Shown here piece by piece: positions 32,755-40,418 of a stretch of 64,000 nucleotides of DNA. The DNA lies in the NCBI GenBank assembly GCA_903937385.1, contig CAIZZF010000015.1, forward strand, positions 1-64,000, in the 5' to 3' direction. Origin of the DNA: an uncultured Holophagaceae bacterium (GTDB taxonomy: Bacteria; Acidobacteriota; Holophagae; Holophagales; Holophagaceae). Position 1 is the stretch's first letter, and each line of letters opens with the position of its first letter. Under the pieces are notes generated by a model. That model saw only the letters and a list, made by a program, of their open reading frames with translations. It had not been told where the DNA came from and searched no databases. The translations under genes and the position numbers were made by a program.

Positions 32755-32775
32755 GCCAAGGCTCAGGGGACTCAG

Positions 32776-35700
32776 ATGAACCACATCCAAAAGCTATTCC
32801 TGGTATTTTGCATGGTCCTGGGTGGAACCGGCGCCATGGCCCAGAATCGCAAAAACCTACTGATGCCTCCCCAGGTCGATATGACCCGGCGGGGGTGGAA
32901 CGTCACGCTGCAGAACGGGAACCTAACACTTGGTTTTCCCTTGGCAAACGTTCCTGGCGAGGTGCCTATCCCCGTGGCCTTCGGACTAAACGCCACCTAT
33001 ACGGCCACCTCAAAAAAAGTAAACTATTTCGACCCCGATTCGAACCAACGCCTTACCGAACAGGACGAAATAGACCGGCCCATGGTCGGTGGACTGCATT
33101 TCGGGTATATCTCGGAGGCGGGGCTTTACGGAGAGGACTCTGTGGATGGCCTCACCGTTCTTGAGAGTGGTCTTCAGATTATGGACAGTGAATGGACGGC
33201 ATTCTCAAGCCATGCCAAGTTTGGTACCACTCTTAACCTCCCACAGGCCTACGATTTCACTGCCGTGGCGGCCAGTGAGGCCATGGTGGATCCCACGGCC
33301 ACCTACCTCACCTACACGACCTCGGCCATCGGACTGGGAGCGACCTACCAGGCGTTGGCCCAGGGTCTGCCGCTCTCTGATTTTGGCCTTGTAAATTCCA
33401 ATTACAAGGTTGTGCTCGATAAGAACAAGGCGCGAATCTACGGATACGCGACCAGCCTGCACGCTTGGCTACCGCTAATCTGGGCGGATCGTTTCGGCCA
33501 CTACGTGACCTTCAAGTGGACACGGGCAACCACCGGGCTACCCGATGGGGTCGCGGCGATCACGTCGGTGACGGCCACGAATAGGAGTTCGAAGGGCGTG
33601 GTGGTACGGTGGGCTGATTACACAACCAACGCCACGCCGGTGGCCATTCTCAGGCTGGATTTCGTAGGGATGTATGGTCCTTCCGTCCTGGTGAAGGGTT
33701 ACCCAGGCTATGCCATGATCCCGCCCACGGGTTTCCAGAGCGCACTGCCTGCGGCGACGAACAGTTGGACGGTGGTGCCCTCCAACCTGGGCGCGGCCTG
33801 CCGACCCACCTCGATCCAGGTTGGTGCCTATGACAGCATCGATCAGCCGGCCTGGAATGGGTACGGGCCAAGCGCGCCGGGCGCCCCTTCCTCAGATGGC
33901 ACCTCACCATCGGCCACTCAGACCTGGTCTTTTACCTACGATAGCGTGAACGCTGAACTCGTTTCCTACGCCGAGCCGAACGGGCTGAAAACCCAATTCA
34001 CCTATACCACCTACGCGGTCCAGCAAAGCACGATAGGACAACTCCAGCCCAGGGGCATCTCCCTGGTTCAGGCTGTGGACTCGGCTTCCGGGAAGCAGAG
34101 CATGCGCTGGACGCGGACCTTCCCAGTTGGAACGACCCCGATGTCTATCAAGGTGGAGGGCTGGTGGGACCCAGACCAGATGGCATCGCCGGATCGATAT
34201 CACCAGATTGGTTTTCCAGCTGACACCTTGAATTATGACAACGGGGTGTATCAGTCCGACACGCTGATGGATACTGCCGGGAAGACATGGAGCACAACGA
34301 CAAATGCCTACTACGCCACTGGCGCAGGTGTAGATGGGAGCCTCTCCGCTGTGCAGACCGTCCGGGTTGTACAGGATGGGGCTCCGGCCATGACCACGTC
34401 GTTCAGTTATGTCGACAGCATGAACCTCCAAGTCGCGAGCGTGAACATCCTTGCCTCGGACACAACAAAGGTCTCCACGACGGCTACCACCTACACCCCC
34501 CGGTGGGACATGCTGGAAAAGGGCCAGGTGACCCAGGTGGTGACGACCCGGTACATGCCAGATGGGGTCACCCCCTTTCCCTCGATTACCCGCCAGAACG
34601 TGTTCGACCCGGTGGACTCCGGGAAACCTCTGCTCCAGCTTCAGAAAAGTTACCTGGACGGCGGCACCGTGGGCCAGCATGGGGCCACCTACGAATACGA
34701 CACCGAAGGGCGGCCCCACCTCCAGAAGGTCTACCACCTGGAGAAAGCCCAGGCACTGAGTGTCTCCTCCTACCAATCCGTGTCCTACGACACTGCCACC
34801 GGGTTTCCGAACTACCAGGGCACCACGGACACCTCGACGAATCCGCCTTGCACCATCGGCACCATCGTCAGTGCCTTTGATTCGGCCGGGCGTGCGACGG
34901 CCGTGCAGGATGCCTCCGGCGTGACGACCAACTACACCTACGATGATCGTGGGCGCACACTGTCCACCTCCCGGCCCGGATCCCCGTCGGTGACCTATGC
35001 CTACCCGGACGAGAACCAAATCAGCATCACCTCCAACGGTCAGACGGCAACCAGCACTTATGATGGATTCGGCCGTCTGATCCAGGTGCTTCGGCCCAGT
35101 GGTGTCAGTCCTTCCAGCGGTGCCGTGGTCAACACCAAGGTGACCCATACTTACGATCAGTACGGCCGCCTCGTGGCCACTCGGGAAGTGAACCCCGCCG
35201 GGACGAGTCGCAGCCAAGGATGGGGTTACGATCACCTGGACCGCGTCACCAGCCAAACTCCTGCCGCAGGCAGCGCCGTCATCATGACCTATGGTGTGGT
35301 TGGCATCAACCGCAAGGTGGTGACGACTCTGGCCAATGACGTCTCCTCCACCACCTGGCTCGACCCCCTTGGCCAGACCATCCAGGTGGATAGTCCCGAT
35401 GGCACTGTCACCCACAGCACCTACGATGGCGCGGGGCACCAGACCAGCCTCACCATCACCCCCGCCACAGGCACGCCCCAGTCCCGCAGCTGGCTCTACG
35501 ATGCCCTTGGCCGCCTCACCACCAAGACTGAACCCGAGACCAACACCCAGGCCTTTCAGGACTTTAATGCCCTGAATGAGCCCACCACCCTGATCGAGGC
35601 CAGCGGCTCCGCCGATGACGCCCGGACCCGGATCCTGGCCTACGACGCGTTTGGCCGCCTTCTGCGCATCACCAACGGTGCCGACAGCCTCGCCTACACC

Positions 35701-38190
35701 TACACGGGCCCAAACCTCACGAATGCCACCCGCACCACCAGTCTGGGCGCGGTTTCCCAGGCCTTCACCTACAGCGGGCCCGGGGGTCGGCTTAGCGCCG
35801 AGACCACCACCCAGCCCAACTTCTCCAGCACCATCGGCTACCTCTATGACGCCCTGGGCAGACTCAAGACCCTGAACTATCCCAGTGGACGGGCCATCGG
35901 CTACGGCTACGACACCCTTAGTCGCGTCAACAGCATTACCAACGGTACGGAATCCCTGGTGGACAGGATCACCTTCGACGACTGGGGCAACCGATGGCAG
36001 ACGAATTTTGCCTCGGGGGCCCAGGATCAGTGGGATGCCGATCTCACAGGCACCCGCCTGAAGAACTGGAGCATCGGCTACGTGGGCGGCGGTCCTGACG
36101 GCCGCAGCTACACTTACGACGACGCCACGAACATCCTGACGGCCGCCGGCGAGTGGGCCCTTACACCCGACCCCAAGACTGGCCGGCTCAAGGAAGCCGA
36201 TGGTTTTGGCATCAAGACCGCCCATGACTACGATGCCTTCGGCAATGCGACCTACCATCGGGCTGAGACGGCTGCGACCAATGGCAGCGCGGTGCCGCCT
36301 ACATTTCATAATTTCGATCTGAATCCCATGACCAACAACCAGATTCCCGGTTCGGCGAAGAACGGGGCCCTCACGGGATGGCACACGAACCTGCGCGGGG
36401 AAGCCACTCAGGTGGGAGCCGCCACGATTTCAGGAGCCGCCCTCGGTCTCACCTGGGATGGGCTGGGGCTCGTGAAGTCCGTGGTCTGGAACGCGGGGAA
36501 TCAGAGCTACCTCTACGCGCCCTCGGGCCTGCGGGTCAACCTGACGGACACGGTCTCGTTCGCGAACAACCGGAACTATGCCTATACCGCGGGCGGGCTC
36601 CTCCTGTCCGAATACACCGGGTCCGCGCCGAACGTCCATGGGGGCCAGAAGGCGCTGCGCATCCCCCACCGCCCCGACCAGTTCAGCGGCTGTGCCAAGT
36701 ACCTGGGCACCTTCAACGCCGGGGAAGTGGTGACGGCCACGGTGTGGTTCAAGGCGCCGAGCGGCGTGCATGGCGAACTGTTCCTGGGTGATGCCGGGGG
36801 GGCCGACCCCTACGATCAATGCGGGTATACCTCAGGCACAGGCAACGGGGGGTGGCAGCAGTTGACCCTCTCCCACACCATGACCCATGCCGACCAGATG
36901 TGGGTGCATCTCTACTCGGACCAGTGGAGTGTTGCGAATTCCGCACTGGTCCCGGCTCATGCGGGGACGGTCTATGATGATCTCGTGGTGACTGGATCTG
37001 GCCATGGTGTGGTGCTCAGCGACGGGTTCGAAGGGGCCTGGCCTCAATCTGCGTCAAGTTCCGTGGATCCGGGGGCCTGGGCCATGGGTGTGGATGGCGT
37101 GGCCCAGGAAATCGCGGGCCAGAGTGGCCTGGCTTGGCGGAGGGATGTGGTCTACCTGGGCTCCCAGGCCGTCGCCGAGATCGACGCGAATGGGGTTCAC
37201 GAGCTACACAGCGACCACCTGGGCAGCCCGCGCCTCATCACCAAGGGGGCGGGCACCTGGGCCAGCAGCCTCATCGGCACCGCCGAAGCCACCCAGGCCT
37301 ATGGCCCCTATGGTGAATTGCTCTCCCAGACGGGGAGCCACCTTCCCACCACCGGCTACACCGGCCACCTCCAGACCGATGCCTCTGGCCTGATCTACAT
37401 GCGGGGACGCTACTACAGCCCCGCCTGGCACGCCTTCGTGAACAGCGACCAAGGCGCCGATTCCGGCCAGTGGAACCAGAGGGCCTATGTCGGAGGGAGT
37501 CCGTTCATGGGGACGGATCCGAGTGGGATGGCGGAGAACCAAGTTGACTGTGTTGATGGTCTGGTCACTATCGACGGGATACCCAATGGCCAACGTTGCA
37601 CGGGCGGGTCTACCGGGGGCGGCCCCATTACTTATAATGGTTGGGACTGGTTGCCAGACCCCGAGATTAGTCCGAGCACCATGCTACTTCAAATATTAAT
37701 GGCAAGCTCTCGGAATATAAATTTAAATATTCTTAGGGTTGAATTTTACGCAGGTGGGGGCTCGCCGCAAACTCCGAAACCACCAAAGAATTCAAAGCTA
37801 GATTGTGCGGGGGCAATCCTTAGCCGGTTAGGCGCTAAGTATGGGCGTGACCTAGCTATTCAGGCTGTTGGAGCCTTCGCCCCTGGTGTTGGATTGGTGC
37901 TTGCGACTGCTTCGCTTGGTTATGATTTTTCAAATAATCTCAGAAATGACCCAGGAGGGCTTGGTATTTCGACGTTGGGATACGGGGCTGATGTTGGGGA
38001 CAAAATCATCAACGGTGGATCCCAGTTTTCGCATGCAATTAATGATATTGCTCGAGGAGTAAGACCCGGTACATCTAAATTTTTTGGCGCAGCAGGCAAG
38101 GCTCTTCCATGGATTGGACTAGCTTGGACTGTGGGCAGTGCTGGTATGGATGCCTATGATCTATATCACTCACTTCCTGAATGTAAGTAA
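32776..38190 (+). CDS. RHS/YD-repeat polymorphic protein with variable C-terminal tip
   Basis: 1804 residues. Signal peptide NHIQKLFLVFCMVLGGTGAMA. A large beta-rich N-terminal half leads into YD repeats from about residue 640 (YDDRGRTLS, YDGFGRLIQV, YDALGRL, YDTLSRVNS). About 1281-1421 is an inserted jelly-roll, carbohydrate-binding-like module (ATVWFKAPSGVHGELFLGD). The RHS core ends with HLGSPRLI, GLIYMRGRYYSPAWHAFVN and DPSGM near 1585. The remaining tip is unrelated to the core and codes in lower-GC DNA; from residue about 1663 it starts in a 15-bp repeat and is Gly/Ala-rich and hydrophobic (AVGAFAPGVGLVLATASLGY). RHS tips are usually toxins released from the shell; a membrane-active toxin is my inference. 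Confidence 0.9.
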   Translation: MNHIQKLFLVFCMVLGGTGAMAQNRKNLLMPPQVDMTRRGWNVTLQNGNLTLGFPLANVPGEVPIPVAFGLNATYTATSKKVNYFDPDSNQRLTEQDEIDRPMVGGLHFGYISEAGLYGEDSVDGLTVLESGLQIMDSEWTAFSSHAKFGTTLNLPQAYDFTAVAASEAMVDPTATYLTYTTSAIGLGATYQALAQGLPLSDFGLVNSNYKVVLDKNKARIYGYATSLHAWLPLIWADRFGHYVTFKWTRATTGLPDGVAAITSVTATNRSSKGVVVRWADYTTNATPVAILRLDFVGMYGPSVLVKGYPGYAMIPPTGFQSALPAATNSWTVVPSNLGAACRPTSIQVGAYDSIDQPAWNGYGPSAPGAPSSDGTSPSATQTWSFTYDSVNAELVSYAEPNGLKTQFTYTTYAVQQSTIGQLQPRGISLVQAVDSASGKQSMRWTRTFPVGTTPMSIKVEGWWDPDQMASPDRYHQIGFPADTLNYDNGVYQSDTLMDTAGKTWSTTTNAYYATGAGVDGSLSAVQTVRVVQDGAPAMTTSFSYVDSMNLQVASVNILASDTTKVSTTATTYTPRWDMLEKGQVTQVVTTRYMPDGVTPFPSITRQNVFDPVDSGKPLLQLQKSYLDGGTVGQHGATYEYDTEGRPHLQKVYHLEKAQALSVSSYQSVSYDTATGFPNYQGTTDTSTNPPCTIGTIVSAFDSAGRATAVQDASGVTTNYTYDDRGRTLSTSRPGSPSVTYAYPDENQISITSNGQTATSTYDGFGRLIQVLRPSGVSPSSGAVVNTKVTHTYDQYGRLVATREVNPAGTSRSQGWGYDHLDRVTSQTPAAGSAVIMTYGVVGINRKVVTTLANDVSSTTWLDPLGQTIQVDSPDGTVTHSTYDGAGHQTSLTITPATGTPQSRSWLYDALGRLTTKTEPETNTQAFQDFNALNEPTTLIEASGSADDARTRILAYDAFGRLLRITNGADSLAYTYTGPNLTNATRTTSLGAVSQAFTYSGPGGRLSAETTTQPNFSSTIGYLYDALGRLKTLNYPSGRAIGYGYDTLSRVNSITNGTESLVDRITFDDWGNRWQTNFASGAQDQWDADLTGTRLKNWSIGYVGGGPDGRSYTYDDATNILTAAGEWALTPDPKTGRLKEADGFGIKTAHDYDAFGNATYHRAETAATNGSAVPPTFHNFDLNPMTNNQIPGSAKNGALTGWHTNLRGEATQVGAATISGAALGLTWDGLGLVKSVVWNAGNQSYLYAPSGLRVNLTDTVSFANNRNYAYTAGGLLLSEYTGSAPNVHGGQKALRIPHRPDQFSGCAKYLGTFNAGEVVTATVWFKAPSGVHGELFLGDAGGADPYDQCGYTSGTGNGGWQQLTLSHTMTHADQMWVHLYSDQWSVANSALVPAHAGTVYDDLVVTGSGHGVVLSDGFEGAWPQSASSSVDPGAWAMGVDGVAQEIAGQSGLAWRRDVVYLGSQAVAEIDANGVHELHSDHLGSPRLITKGAGTWASSLIGTAEATQAYGPYGELLSQTGSHLPTTGYTGHLQTDASGLIYMRGRYYSPAWHAFVNSDQGADSGQWNQRAYVGGSPFMGTDPSGMAENQVDCVDGLVTIDGIPNGQRCTGGSTGGGPITYNGWDWLPDPEISPSTMLLQILMASSRNINLNILRVEFYAGGGSPQTPKPPKNSKLDCAGAILSRLGAKYGRDLAIQAVGAFAPGVGLVLATASLGYDFSNNLRNDPGGLGISTLGYGADVGDKIINGGSQFSHAINDIARGVRPGTSKFFGAAGKALPWIGLAWTVGSAGMDAYDLYHSLPECK
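37764..37778 (+). repeat. 15-bp direct repeat, left edge of RHS tip/immunity cassette
   Basis: GCCGCAAACTCCGAA, read in frame as (S)PQTPK within the RHS protein. An identical copy lies at 38429-38443, read in the same frame in the displaced tip. Confidence 0.85.
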
Positions 38191-38219
38191 CACAAGAAAT
38201 ACGGGGGAGGACCATTCCT

Positions 38220-38429
38220 ATGCATTACCTTTGGTTGAACTATTCGGTGTGTGCTGTTCTTTTGGCAATTGGTGTGCTGCTACTTGTGGCACCACAGGTG
38301 TTCAATTCATATCATTGGCTTTGGAATCCAAAATTACATAAAGTTAAAGAATCATCTAGGAGGGTGATTGGTCTAATAATAATTATTCTCATCGGATCGT
38401 ACATTTGGTTTAATTACGTCAGGTACTAG
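38220..38429 (+). CDS. Candidate immunity protein for the current RHS tip (two-helix membrane protein)
   Basis: 69 residues, GGGGGAGGA upstream. Two hydrophobic helices (YSVCAVLLAIGVLLLV and VIGLIIIILIGSYIWF) joined by a basic loop. It begins 29 bp after the RHS stop, is in the same low-GC DNA as the RHS tip, and its stop codon touches the right-hand 15-bp repeat. Immunity genes normally follow the toxin tip directly, and an integral membrane immunity protein fits a membrane-attacking toxin. No sequence family recognised. Confidence 0.6.
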   Translation: MHYLWLNYSVCAVLLAIGVLLLVAPQVFNSYHWLWNPKLHKVKESSRRVIGLIIIILIGSYIWFNYVRY

Positions 38430-38443
38430 CCGCAAACTCCGAA
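38429..38443 (+). repeat. 15-bp direct repeat, right edge of RHS tip/immunity cassette
   Basis: GCCGCAAACTCCGAA, identical to 37764-37778. Its first base is the last base of the immunity gene's TAG. Recombination between the two copies would delete 665 bp and join the RHS core in frame to the displaced tip that follows. Confidence 0.85.
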
Positions 38444-38819
38444 GACGGAGAAAAAGCCAAGCTGTGCCTCGAAGTGGTGGCAGGCAACAAAGCAGCGTTT
38501 CAACGCTACCAACAGCGTAACGGCCAAGCCTCTAATCACCTTCGGAACTAATGTTGCCGCTTCCCTATTTGGCATTACTGGTTCAAGTGGCGCGACAGGA
38601 GTCCCGACATTGTTGCAATACGCCAATGGTGTAAATGGGATGGCGGCAGCCGGAAGAGGCGCTTCTCTCTCTGCCACGGGATTCGCGGGGTTAGCGTCCT
38701 TGGGACAAGCTGCATTCGTCGGAACAGCGGGATTCTTGGCTTTCGAGGCTGGTGTCGCAGTTAGCTCTGCCGCTGGTGGATTAGGAGATGTTCTAGGGGA
38801 TATCGGATGCGACGACTGA
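38430..38819 (+). pseudogene. Displaced (orphan) RHS C-terminal tip
   Basis: An open frame with no start codon at its beginning: it opens PQTPKTEKKPSCASKWW, matching the RHS tip entry SPQTPKPPKNSKLDCAG, and runs 129 residues to a TGA at 38817. The body is small, Gly/Ala-rich and hydrophobic (ASLFGITGSSGATG, GRGASLSATGFAGLASLGQA). It looks like an earlier tip of the same RHS gene, cut off when the present tip plus immunity gene was inserted before it. An internal ATG exists, but there is no good ribosome site, so it is probably silent unless recombination restores it. Confidence 0.75.
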
Positions 38820-39229
38820 TTGCTCGGCTGAACTCCGGTTTCAAGACTCTAAAGATCGTTGCGATAGTTGTGGGAATTGGGCTGCTGTCTCTGATGAGAA
38901 TGGACCTCAGCCTGGATTACTTAGCTGTAGTGGTCATATCTGGTAGCTACCTGACTAACATGGGGCTATTCCCATGGAAGACGATTCAATCATTGCGACC
39001 ATCGTATGCGCACGGGCTCGGTGTCTGGATTACTTGGTCGCTCGTGCTTGGCTTGTTTGCGGCTTTCGCGTTGGGTGTGTATATCAACATGAGCTACAAA
39101 ACAGGCATTCCACTTTCCTTGAAGCTATCGTTCTGGGGCGTTATTCAAGTCCTCTGTTTTTTAGATGGTGTAAAGGATGCTTGGGCAGCAGCCATTGAGG
39201 GTGAACCCAAACCAAGCCCTTCCTTATGA
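38807..39229 (+). CDS. Candidate immunity protein for the displaced RHS tip (four-helix membrane protein)
   Basis: 140 residues; the ATG overlaps the last 13 bases of the orphan tip, the coupling expected of a toxin-immunity pair. About four hydrophobic helices (VAIVVGIGLLSLM, YLAVVVISGSYLTNMGLF, TWSLVLGLFAAFALGVYI, SFWGVIQVLCFL). No family recognised. Retention of an intact orphan immunity gene is usual in RHS and CDI loci, since sister cells may still carry the older toxin. Confidence 0.6.
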   Translation: MRRLIARLNSGFKTLKIVAIVVGIGLLSLMRMDLSLDYLAVVVISGSYLTNMGLFPWKTIQSLRPSYAHGLGVWITWSLVLGLFAAFALGVYINMSYKTGIPLSLKLSFWGVIQVLCFLDGVKDAWAAAIEGEPKPSPSL

Positions 39230-39285
39230 TTTGAGACTCACCGGTGGTTCGCCACGGCAAGTGGCGCACCAGAACAAGCACGAAG

Positions 39286-39309
39286 AGCCCCGGACCTCCG
39301 GGGCTTTTT
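39286..39309 (+). terminator. Rho-independent terminator after the RHS region
   Basis: AGCCCCGG-ACCT-CCGGGGCT followed by TTTTT: an 8-bp perfect GC-rich stem with a 4-nt loop and T-tract, 57 bp after the orphan immunity gene. Confidence 0.85.
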
Positions 39310-39562
39310 CGTCTGGTCCCACCTTTCAGGGCATAGAGTTCCGACCCATCCCCGCGTCCCGGTCCGGGGTCCGAGCCTGCGTGCGTTCCGGCTCGACTCC
39401 GCCCCGCAGCCATCAGCCCAGCCCTCCGCCGCAGAGAGCGCGGCGTAGGGAACCCTGTCTGAAGGCTGTTCAGACTTCCCTGCGCTCCATTCGGTGTCCA
39501 CGGCGCTGTGGAACTATCCTGAGATGAGAAGATCGAAAGTTCAGCCCTTGCGTGGCCACTAA
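39310..39562. other. Gene-free stretch
   Basis: High-GC sequence with no credible reading frame, ribosome site or domain; a short CTGAA/TTCAG inverted repeat lies near 39460-39474. It separates the RHS region from a toxin-antitoxin-like pair and may be decayed mobile DNA. Confidence 0.4.
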
Positions 39563-39575
39563 AGTGTATTACACT
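39563..39575. promoter_or_regulatory. Palindromic operator candidate of the toxin-antitoxin-like pair
   Basis: AGTGT-ATT-ACACT, a perfect 5+5 palindrome about 20 bp before the first start codon, in a short AT-rich stretch. Toxin-antitoxin operons are normally repressed by the antitoxin's ribbon-helix-helix domain at such a site. Confidence 0.5.
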
Positions 39576-39594
39576 AAGTTCCTGGGGGGGATTG

Positions 39595-39873
39595 ATGGAC
39601 CCCAAGAAACCTAAGCTGAGATGGACCCCGGTTGCGGAGGAATACATCCTCCTCAAGCATCGCGTCCCACGAGAGGCCCTGGATGCCTTGATGGACGCCG
39701 AGGATCTCTCGATGGTGAGTAGCCGCCTGGGACGCGTGATGGTTCAGGGGACCCTCAACGGGAAGTGCTACCGGCTGACCGTGGAACTGGTGGATCGCAA
39801 GGAATGGACATTCGAGCCGGTGACTGGGTATCGCTACAGCACCGGGGATCTGAAGAAAGGCAGGAAGCCATGA
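39595..39873 (+). CDS. Small toxin-like protein (possibly BrnT/DUF4258-like)
   Basis: 92 residues from ATG 39595 with a G-rich ribosome site. The order helix (EEYILLKHRVPREALDALM) then beta-strands (SRLGRVMVQGTLNGKCYRLTVELV, WTFEPVTGY) resembles small RNase-type toxins, most like BrnT, but the match is only by eye. Its stop overlaps the next gene's start as ATGA, and the next product has a ribbon-helix-helix domain; toxin-first order is the BrnT-BrnA arrangement. Confidence 0.5.
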   Translation: MDPKKPKLRWTPVAEEYILLKHRVPREALDALMDAEDLSMVSSRLGRVMVQGTLNGKCYRLTVELVDRKEWTFEPVTGYRYSTGDLKKGRKP

Positions 39874-40232
39874 GCAAGGTGACCAAGAAGGGACTCCATT
39901 GGGAGGAAGTGATCCAGGAGGCTGGTGAGCTTCCGAAGGGGCATGCCAGGAAGCCGTTTGCAGAGCGTGCGGCTGAGGCTGAGGCGTGGGCGAAGGAGAT
40001 GAAGGGGGCCCCCGCAGGACGCCCCATCGTGCGGATGGGACGCCCCAGCAAGACCACGCCGAGGGTGGAAACCGAGCTGGTGACCTTCCGGACGGACAAA
40101 CAGGAGAAGGAAGCCCTGGAGGCCCTCGCTGAGGCTCAGGGGCGGAGTTTGTCCGAACTACTGCGTGAGGTTACCCATGATCTGGTGTCCACCTTCAAAG
40201 CAGGTCAGAAGACGGCCAAAGCCAGGGCGTAG
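39870..40232 (+). CDS. Antitoxin-like protein with ribbon-helix-helix domain
   Basis: 120 residues. The C-terminal half contains a strand-helix-helix pattern typical of CopG/Arc DNA-binding antitoxins (LVTFRTDKQEKEALEALAEA then GRSLSELLREVTHDLV). The N-terminal half (KGLHWEEVIQEAGELPKGHA) should contact the toxin. ATGA overlap with the upstream gene. The probable operator is the palindrome at 39563-39575. A longer open frame beginning at 39765 only overlaps the toxin gene. Confidence 0.65.
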   Translation: MSKVTKKGLHWEEVIQEAGELPKGHARKPFAERAAEAEAWAKEMKGAPAGRPIVRMGRPSKTTPRVETELVTFRTDKQEKEALEALAEAQGRSLSELLREVTHDLVSTFKAGQKTAKARA

Positions 40233-40418
40233 CTCGCCGGGAAAGGAGGGGTCTGTCAGCCCAACTTTGTCGATGAAGCCCTGACGCAATCCGGAACCAT
40301 GCGTGAAGGGCTTTCCGAGTTGCTCCGGATCCGGCCCTGGCTGCAACCCCAGGGTGGCATCTCCCCCAGCTTCCGCTAGGCTGGCTGGACCCCCCGCCCT
40401 GCCTGGAAGGATCGCCCC

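Noticed and set aside
33904..36384. Minus-strand frame of 826 codons opposite the RHS core
   Set aside because: Shadow of RHS repeats; Gly/Val/His-rich with no domain.
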